Part shown: positions 59,209 through 64,000 of the stretch, piece by piece | Position numbering within the stretch: the first letter of the stretch is position 1 | Layout of the letters: each line of letters opens with the position of its first letter | Source of the DNA: DASSQJ01 sp963773655 | Lineage (GTDB): Bacteria; Actinomycetota; Actinomycetes; Actinomycetales; Dermatophilaceae | NCBI GenBank assembly: GCA_963773655.1 | Contig: CAVZBX010000005.1 | Coordinates: 62,001 to 126,000, forward strand | DNA length: 64,000 bases | Reading direction: 5' to 3' | Notes under the pieces: model-generated | What the model was told of the DNA's origin: nothing | Seen by the model: only the letters and a program-made list of their open reading frames with translations | Databases searched by the model: none | Translations under genes and position numbers: made by a program

Positions 59209-60096
59209 TCAGCCGGCCGAGCCGCCGGAGGTGTCCACGACCTGTTCGTACCGGGCCCGCAGCCCCGCGTCGACGAAGCCGAGCCGGCGGTACAGCTCCC
59301 GGGCCGGGTTGTCGACGTTGACGGCGAGCCAGGCGTCCTCGTGGCCCGCCTTGGCCAGGGCCCGTAGCGAGCGGACGACGAGGTGTGCGCCGAGGCCGTG
59401 GCGCCGCCAGTCGGGGACGACCCCCACCTGGTCGATCCAGTTGTCGGCGAGGGTGACGAAGCCTGCCACCCGGCCCTCGTCGTCGACCGCCACCCGCGAC
59501 TGGGCCGGACGGAACCCCGGATCCTCGACGAGCCCGTCGACCCATTCGTCGAGGGGGGTGTCGGGGAACCCCGGCCGGTCGGCGAAGGACGCCCGGTAGG
59601 CCCGGTGGAACAGCGACGCGGTGTCGTCGCTCCACCGCAGCGTCTTCACGCCGGCCGGTCGCCGCACCCGCGGTACGTCGACCAGGTCGTGGCGCATCAC
59701 CTGCTCGGCGAAGGTGCGGACCAGTCCGAGGCGGCGCAGGAACGGGTCGGTCTCGGGCGAGGTGGACTCGACGAGGACCCGCATGAGGTTCCCTCCGGAG
59801 CGCTCCGTGGACCACGCGGCGAGCTGGGCGCCCAGCCCCTGGTGCCTCGCGGACGGCCGCACCATGCCGGTGGCCGTGCGCCGGCCGGACCCGTTGGTCC
59901 ACACCCCGGCCGCGGCGACGAGGTCACCCGTCTCGTCCCGACCGCCGATGCCGCTGCCGGCGAGGAAGAAGCGGCGGAGCATCGGCTCCTCGGCGAGGAG
60001 CGGCAGGCCGCCGTCCGCGTGCAGGCAGGCGCGCGCGAGCTCGGCCAGGTCGGGGAGGTCGGCGTCGGTGAGGGGTGTCCACGGGAGCGTCGCCAC
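59209..60096 (-). CDS. Tandem-GNAT acetyltransferase
   Basis: A 295-residue protein with two GNAT domains. The second half shows the acetyl-CoA-binding pattern VVPDWRRHGLGAHLVVRSLRAL and the C-terminal NPARELYRRLGFVDAG. The first half has SARHQGLGAQLAAW. The overall plan resembles mycothiol synthase (MshD), but the sequence reads as a different member, probably N-acetyltransferase of unknown substrate. GTG start at 60096, preceded by GAGGGGAGC. The DUF4081-GNAT gene ends 21 bases upstream. Confidence 0.85.
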   Translation of the reverse strand: MATLPWTPLTDADLPDLAELARACLHADGGLPLLAEEPMLRRFFLAGSGIGGRDETGDLVAAAGVWTNGSGRRTATGMVRPSARHQGLGAQLAAWSTERSGGNLMRVLVESTSPETDPFLRRLGLVRTFAEQVMRHDLVDVPRVRRPAGVKTLRWSDDTASLFHRAYRASFADRPGFPDTPLDEWVDGLVEDPGFRPAQSRVAVDDEGRVAGFVTLADNWIDQVGVVPDWRRHGLGAHLVVRSLRALAKAGHEDAWLAVNVDNPARELYRRLGFVDAGLRARYEQVVDTSGGSAG

Positions 60097-60117
60097 GTCA
60101 GCGCTCCCCTCGGCGGG

Positions 60118-60969
60118 TCACAGGAGCACCGTCGAGAAGTCGCCGACCTGGTGGAAGCCGAGGTGCTCGTAGGTGGCCCGCGCCGCGAGGTTGAAGTCGT
60201 TGACGTAGAGCGTCACCAGCGGCGCCGGACCCGCCATCACCTGTTCGACGACGGCGGCGAGCATGGGCACCGCGAACCCGCGGCCCCGCAGCCGCGGCGT
60301 GAGCCACACCCCCTGGAGCTGGGCCGCCCCGAGGGCCAGGCTGCCGATGTCGGTCTTGAAGACGACCTCGCCGTCCTCGACGACGACGTAGGTGTGCCCG
60401 CGCGCGATGAGGGCGGCGAGCGACGCGCGGTACCCGCGGCCGCTGCCCGAGTACGGCGGGTAGCCGATCTCGGCGGTGAACATGTGCTCGGCGGCCGGGA
60501 GGACGAGGTCGACCTCGTCGGGGCGGGCGAGACGAACGTGCGGGTCGAGTGCCACCCCGAGCGCGGAGGGAGGCCGGTGCGCGACGAGCAGCGGCTGGTG
60601 GTCCCGCACCGCCCGCGCCGGGCCCCAGTGCGGCTCGAGGTGGACCCAGAGGCCCTCGACCTCCTCGCGGGGGCCGAACACCGACGCGCACCGGCCCCGC
60701 CACCGGCGGACCCGCTCGGCGAACGCGGGCCGGCTCTCCTCGGTGGTGGCGACCGGCACGATGTTGGCGCTGGACCAGCACAGCGAGGTGAGCACGCCGT
60801 CGCTGCGGTGGCCGAGCACGGACCCCAGCGAGCCGGTGCCCGACCCCTCGAGGATGCGCGCGGCGACGAAGACCGAGCGGGGCAGGTCGCGAGCGCACAG
60901 CTCCAGCGCGTCGTCGCGGTCGGCGAGCGACAGCGGACGGACCGGGGAGCGCGTGCGCAGCACGAGCAC
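60118..60969 (-). CDS. DUF4081 GNAT-family acetyltransferase
   Basis: A 283-residue protein combining an N-terminal DUF4081 domain (about 1-130, with LELCARDLPRSVFVAARIL) and a GNAT domain with LQGVWLTPRLRGRGFAVPM and FNLAARATYEHLGFHQVG. In actinobacteria this gene commonly lies between the isoprenoid genes and proS; its substrate is unknown. GTG start at 60969, with another GTG at 60963. It is co-directional with the tandem GNAT gene and proS, giving a three- to five-gene operon. Confidence 0.9.
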   Translation of the reverse strand: MLVLRTRSPVRPLSLADRDDALELCARDLPRSVFVAARILEGSGTGSLGSVLGHRSDGVLTSLCWSSANIVPVATTEESRPAFAERVRRWRGRCASVFGPREEVEGLWVHLEPHWGPARAVRDHQPLLVAHRPPSALGVALDPHVRLARPDEVDLVLPAAEHMFTAEIGYPPYSGSGRGYRASLAALIARGHTYVVVEDGEVVFKTDIGSLALGAAQLQGVWLTPRLRGRGFAVPMLAAVVEQVMAGPAPLVTLYVNDFNLAARATYEHLGFHQVGDFSTVLL

Positions 60970-61006
60970 AGCCTAGGGCTCGCGCCGCCCCCGGGGTTCC
61001 GGGCGC

Positions 61007-61573
61007 TCAGATCCGGGCGCCGGCCGCGACCCCCGCGGGCTCGCGAACCTCGGCGCCGGCGTCCGCGACCGACCCCGGCGCCTCCCGTGGCCGCCACCTG
61101 CGCACGAGCTCGGCGAGGCCCCACCCGAGTGGTGCGGCGGAGAGGGTCAGCACCGCCAGTCCGGCGAGCTGGGTCGGGGTGATGGTGAGGAACGACGCAT
61201 CACCGGCGAGGGCAACGACGGCCACGGGAGGCACCGCGACGAGCGCCGCCCCGAGGACCCGGACGAGTCGCCCGCCCCGCAGGACGCCCGCGAAGCCGAC
61301 CGCGCCGGGGAACAAGACCATGCCCTGCCCGAGGAAGACGACCAGCGAGGGGATGCCGGCGAGCCGCCACCACCTCGACCGGCCGGCGGTCCGGGCGGCG
61401 TGGACGAGGCCGACGAACCCGCCGGCCACGGCGCAGATCCCGACGATGAGCAGGGTCCCCTCCCAGGAGAACGACGGCTCCGTGGTGAGGAGGCGCATGA
61501 ACCCCCGGGCGAGGGTGCCCCAGCCGGAACCGAGGAGGAGCCCGACGGCCAGCCCCCGGAGCATTCCGGGCAT
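61007..61573 (-). CDS. Polytopic membrane protein, function unknown
   Basis: A 188-residue protein with about four to five helices (VGLLLGSGWGTLARGFM, LLIVGICAVAGGFVGLVHAA, LAGIPSLVVFLGQGMVLFPGA, VRVLGAALVAVPPVAVVALA, LAGLAVLTLSAAPLGWGLAEL). No family is recognised. Its ATG shares one base with the stop of the SodC-like gene (TGATG), so the two are translated together. It may anchor or assist the secreted SodC-like protein, but that is inferred only from linkage. Confidence 0.75.
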   Translation of the reverse strand: MPGMLRGLAVGLLLGSGWGTLARGFMRLLTTEPSFSWEGTLLIVGICAVAGGFVGLVHAARTAGRSRWWRLAGIPSLVVFLGQGMVLFPGAVGFAGVLRGGRLVRVLGAALVAVPPVAVVALAGDASFLTITPTQLAGLAVLTLSAAPLGWGLAELVRRWRPREAPGSVADAGAEVREPAGVAAGARI

Positions 61574-62109
61574 CACCACACCACCGGCAGGCAGGCGAGG
61601 CGGCCCCCGGCTGTGCCGGTGTGGTGGTCGGTCTCCTTCTCGTGGACGACGACCGAGCGGGCGCCGGCGAGCGGCACGAACGGGACCGACGCCGTCGAGG
61701 TCGCCGCGCCCTCGGCGACGCGGAGGTCGAGCCAGACCTCGGTCTGTTCGTTCACCTGCGCCGGCGTCACGCCGGCGAGGACGTCGGTGTTGTAGTGGCC
61801 GAGGGCCGCGGCACCGTTGCCGGCGACGCACGGACCCAGGTGCAGGTGCGCCCCGAACACCGACCCATCGGCGGCGGCCGCGATGCCGGACACCCGGAGC
61901 AGTGCGTGGCTGCCCTGCGCCGAGGCGACGAGCTGGAACGACGCCCGGGCGCCGTCGAAGGGGCCTGCGGTGGCCGGCTGGAGGTCGGCGAGCGGTCCAG
62001 AGCTGCGGACGACGGGCCCGTGGCCGGCCGCGGACGCCGACACGGGGAGGGCGATGAGTGCCACGATGGCGGCCAGGGCGGTGCCCAGGCGGTGCGAGGT
62101 GGTGGTCAT
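61573..62109 (-). CDS. Secreted Cu/Zn superoxide dismutase-like protein
   Basis: A 178-residue protein with a Sec signal (about 1-28, ending SASAA). The mature domain resembles bacterial SodC: metal histidines in AHLHLG (88, 90), GHYN (105) and VVHE (156), a pair of His at 162-163, and the C-terminal TAGGRLAC. Cys94 and Cys173 would form the usual disulfide. The zinc loop is short, and the final G-V of canonical SodC is replaced, so activity is uncertain; CHRD-type proteins are an alternative. AAGGAA precedes the ATG. It is divergent from an ECF sigma gene. Confidence 0.8.
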   Translation of the reverse strand: MTTTSHRLGTALAAIVALIALPVSASAAGHGPVVRSSGPLADLQPATAGPFDGARASFQLVASAQGSHALLRVSGIAAAADGSVFGAHLHLGPCVAGNGAAALGHYNTDVLAGVTPAQVNEQTEVWLDLRVAEGAATSTASVPFVPLAGARSVVVHEKETDHHTGTAGGRLACLPVVW

Positions 62110-62275
62110 GGTGTTCCTTCCTGGTCGTGACCGCCGTCGGGCGGACACCAGGGAGACGGCCGCCGGCCGCTCCGCGGGTGACGTGGACGAGGGGCAGGAC
62201 CCGACGAGCGAGACCGCGGCTCTTCGTCAGGTCTCGACGTCACCCGACCGGCCCGCTCGCACGTCCGTCCTGGTG

Positions 62276-62812
62276 ATGGAGTCCGTCGCCCTGTCCGCGG
62301 AGGCCGCGGCCCTTCCCGCACAGGAGGCCGGGCCGGAGCTGGCGACCCTCTTCGACGCCGAAGCGGCCTCGCTGACCCGACTCGCGCGGTTCTACGTCGA
62401 CGACACGACCGCGGCGGAGGACCTGGTCCAGGAGGCCTTCATCCGGTTCGCGCGCAGCAGCGGCCGGCTGCGCGACCCGGACCGGGCGGCGGCCTACCTG
62501 CGCTCGATCGTCATCAACCTCGCCCGCGACCACAACCGCCGCGGCTTCGTCTCGTGGCGCCACCGGCCACCCGCCCACCCCGACGCGCCGTCGGCGGCCG
62601 AGACCGCCGAGGCGCGCGCCGAGCGGGACGCCGTCATCTCGGCGCTGCGCGCCCTCCCCCGTCGCCAGCGGGACTGCGTGACGCTGCGCTACTACTACGA
62701 CATGCCCGTGGCCGAGGTGGCCGCGACCCTCGGCCTGTCGGTCAACACCGTCAAGACCCACCTGCAGCGTGGGCTCGACACCCTCGGCACGACCCTGGAG
62801 GCCGAACGATGA
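62276..62812 (+). CDS. ECF-type RNA polymerase sigma factor
   Basis: A 178-residue sigma factor of the SigE/SigM-like type. Region 2 reads FYVDDTTAAEDLVQEAFIRF and YLRSIVINLARDHNRRG; region 4 reads LPRRQRDCVTLRYYYDMPVAEVAATLGLSVNTVKTHLQRGLDTL. ATG 62276 was chosen; a GTG at 62273 precedes it. It overlaps the following membrane gene (ATGA) and diverges from the SodC-like gene, about 165 bases away, which may belong to its regulon (inference). Confidence 0.92.
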   Translation: MESVALSAEAAALPAQEAGPELATLFDAEAASLTRLARFYVDDTTAAEDLVQEAFIRFARSSGRLRDPDRAAAYLRSIVINLARDHNRRGFVSWRHRPPAHPDAPSAAETAEARAERDAVISALRALPRRQRDCVTLRYYYDMPVAEVAATLGLSVNTVKTHLQRGLDTLGTTLEAER

Positions 62813-63438
62813 CTCACCTCGAGGACCGGATCAGCCGCGCCCTGACCTCGCCGGCGGCGGCACCGTCGCCGGACCTGTTCGCACGCGTGCTCGACAGCAT
62901 CGACGCCGACCGCCGCCGGCGGCGGACCGGCCTCCTCGTCGGGGCGGCCGGTGCCGCGGCCGTCGCAGTCGTCACCGTCGCCGTGCTGACCCTCACCCCC
63001 CGCTACCCGAACGGAGCCCTCGCGATGCCCTGGTGGATCCTCGAAGTCGCCACGACCCTCGTCCTCGTCGCCATCGCCGTGTGGCTCGGCCCGTTCATCA
63101 AGCGGTTCGGGCGGGCCTACGCCGCCGACGTCTTCCACGACAACCCGCTCACCGGCAAGAGCTACATCGTGCTCACCGACATCGTCTACTACCTGATCTT
63201 CACGGCCTACATCCTGATGACGGCGAACTTCGGCCCGGTCGAGAGCTGGCACAACGAGGTCTCGGGTACCGTCACCGCCGAACAGCTCCAAGGCACCGCG
63301 CTGCGGGTCGGCGGCATCCTGCTCGTCATCGGCGCCCTGCACGGCGTCAACATCGTGCTGATGCCGGTGCTCGGCCGACTGTTCTCGCTCAACCGGAAGC
63401 TGTCGGCCGAGCAGCGGGAGCCGGTGCGGTACCCCTGA
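62809..63438 (+). CDS. Four-helix membrane protein, probable sigma-factor partner
   Basis: A 209-residue protein. A short cytosolic N-terminus (about 1-40), with SPDLFARVLDSIDADRRRRR, resembles anti-sigma N-terminal domains, followed by a membrane helix (41-62) as in sigma/anti-sigma partners. Unusually, three more helices follow (about 73-96, 118-142, 166-190), containing FHDNPLTGKSYIVLTDIVYY. No zinc motif is seen. The overlap with the ECF sigma gene suggests it controls that factor. The C-terminal 50 bases overlap the convergent uridine-kinase-like gene. Confidence 0.75.
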   Translation: MTHLEDRISRALTSPAAAPSPDLFARVLDSIDADRRRRRTGLLVGAAGAAAVAVVTVAVLTLTPRYPNGALAMPWWILEVATTLVLVAIAVWLGPFIKRFGRAYAADVFHDNPLTGKSYIVLTDIVYYLIFTAYILMTANFGPVESWHNEVSGTVTAEQLQGTALRVGGILLVIGALHGVNIVLMPVLGRLFSLNRKLSAEQREPVRYP

Positions 63439-64000
63439 GCACCGGCGCCGTGAGGTCGGTGTTGTCGAGCACCCAGGTGGCACGCTCGCCGGGGCCGACC
63501 TCGGCGAGGTAGAGGCGCTGGCCGCCGACGTACCGGGCGTTCGCCGGCGAGGCCGGGTCCGACTCGCGGGCGCCGACCGGCCCGAAGCGGGCGTTTCCCC
63601 GCGGCACCGACACCTCGAACGGCACGTCCACCCAGACGACCGCGTCCCACGCCAGCGCCAGCTCCGCCCGCTGGAGGAAGATGCCGTCGAGCAGGAGGAG
63701 CGCGTCGGGCCCGACGGCCGCCGCGACCGCCTCCACCGGGCGGTCGGTCTCGACGTCGTGCGCCGCACGCGCCCAGGGCCGCCCCGCCCGGAACGGCGCG
63801 AGCAGGCGATGCCGCAACGCCTCGTGGTCGTAGGAGTCGCCGTAGAACGTCTCCGGGGTGCGGCCGCGCGCGTACCGCTCGGCACGTGGGCGGTGGAACC
63901 CGTCCAGCGAGGCACGGTGGACCTCACGGACGCCGTCGAGCAGCATCGCCAGCTCTCGTCCGAGGACGGTCTTGCCGGCGCCGTCGACGCCGTCGATCGC
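63389..64000 (-). CDS. Uridine kinase-like P-loop kinase, 5' end missing
   Basis: At least 203 residues of a P-loop NTPase; the start lies beyond the window edge. The Walker A motif GVDGAGKT is only a few residues from the edge, followed by SLDGFHRPRAERYARG, FYGDSYDHEALR, LLLLDGIFLQR and a Walker-B-like VVWVDVP. This matches uridine kinase/phosphoribulokinase-like proteins, which phosphorylate nucleosides or related sugars; the substrate is unknown. The stop at 63389 lies inside the end of the sigma-partner gene on the other strand. Confidence 0.82.
   Translation of the reverse strand, partial: AIDGVDGAGKTVLGRELAMLLDGVREVHRASLDGFHRPRAERYARGRTPETFYGDSYDHEALRHRLLAPFRAGRPWARAAHDVETDRPVEAVAAAVGPDALLLLDGIFLQRAELALAWDAVVWVDVPFEVSVPRGNARFGPVGARESDPASPANARYVGGQRLYLAEVGPGERATWVLDNTDLTAPVLRGTAPAPAARPTASG

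Overview
This window looks like a chromosomal segment of a very high-GC actinobacterium, most likely Micrococcales close to the Intrasporangiaceae, Dermatophilaceae or Ornithinimicrobiaceae. The reasons are extreme third-position GC, frequent GTG starts and ATGA/GTGA overlaps, a tRNA without encoded CCA, and the order of housekeeping blocks (proA, proB, obgE, rpmA, rplU, RNase E/G, a DUF2344 gene and a radical SAM gene; rimP-nusA-ylxR-infB; rbfA-truB-ribF; two GNAT genes with proS). The species call is inference.

Left part (1-9061): a cut flavin monooxygenase, glutathione peroxidase, metallophosphoesterase, 3-methyladenine glycosylase, a small unknown gene, an F420/NADP-type oxidoreductase, tRNA-Ala(GGC), the nadD-rsfS-histidine phosphatase operon (preceded by a frameshifted small membrane gene), a family-2 glycosyltransferase and proA. 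Between pdxY and proB (10017-15387) lies an accessory block. It holds a decayed cation-efflux gene, then a 124-nt scar made of the proB 3' end fused to the pdxY 3' end, then an intact P-type ATPase divergent from a Kef-type antiporter.

Centre (15388-36093): the ribosomal/translation block proB-obgE-rpmA-rplU-RNase E/G-DUF2344. It is separated from its usual radical SAM partner by an aminotransferase, a double hot-dog thioesterase and a TrkA-type channel. Next come a disulfide-reductase-like flavoprotein, a PCMT-like methyltransferase, an ECF sigma/membrane regulator pair, a long-chain acyl-CoA synthetase, a RodA-type protein and ribF.

Right part (36103-64000): truB and rbfA are split from infB by an opposite-strand, probably copper-linked cassette (His-rich membrane protein, PCu(A)C lipoprotein, Tat-exported DyP peroxidase). 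The junction carries overlapping hairpins and a partial copy of the infB tail. After infB-ylxR-nusA-rimP come a DUF4439-like gene with two compensating frameshifts, an APH-like kinase, a YyaL/thioredoxin-fold protein and a Tat-exported Cys-rich protein. A three-gene flavin electron-transfer operon (ferric-reductase-like protein, FMN-binding protein, ApbE) follows, then amylosucrase, a broken DUF559-like gene, a TauE/SafE permease, a HAD hydrolase, proS, two GNAT proteins, a SodC-like secreted protein with a membrane partner, a second ECF sigma operon with an atypical four-helix membrane protein, and a cut uridine-kinase-like gene.

The main theme is a conserved backbone interrupted at pdxY/proB, infB/rbfA and the radical SAM/DUF2344 pair by metal, redox and stress cargo, with visible scars at two of these junctions. 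No CRISPR array, rRNA, prophage or intact insertion sequence was seen. Two genes show frameshifts next to short GC runs, so base-calling errors are possible there.
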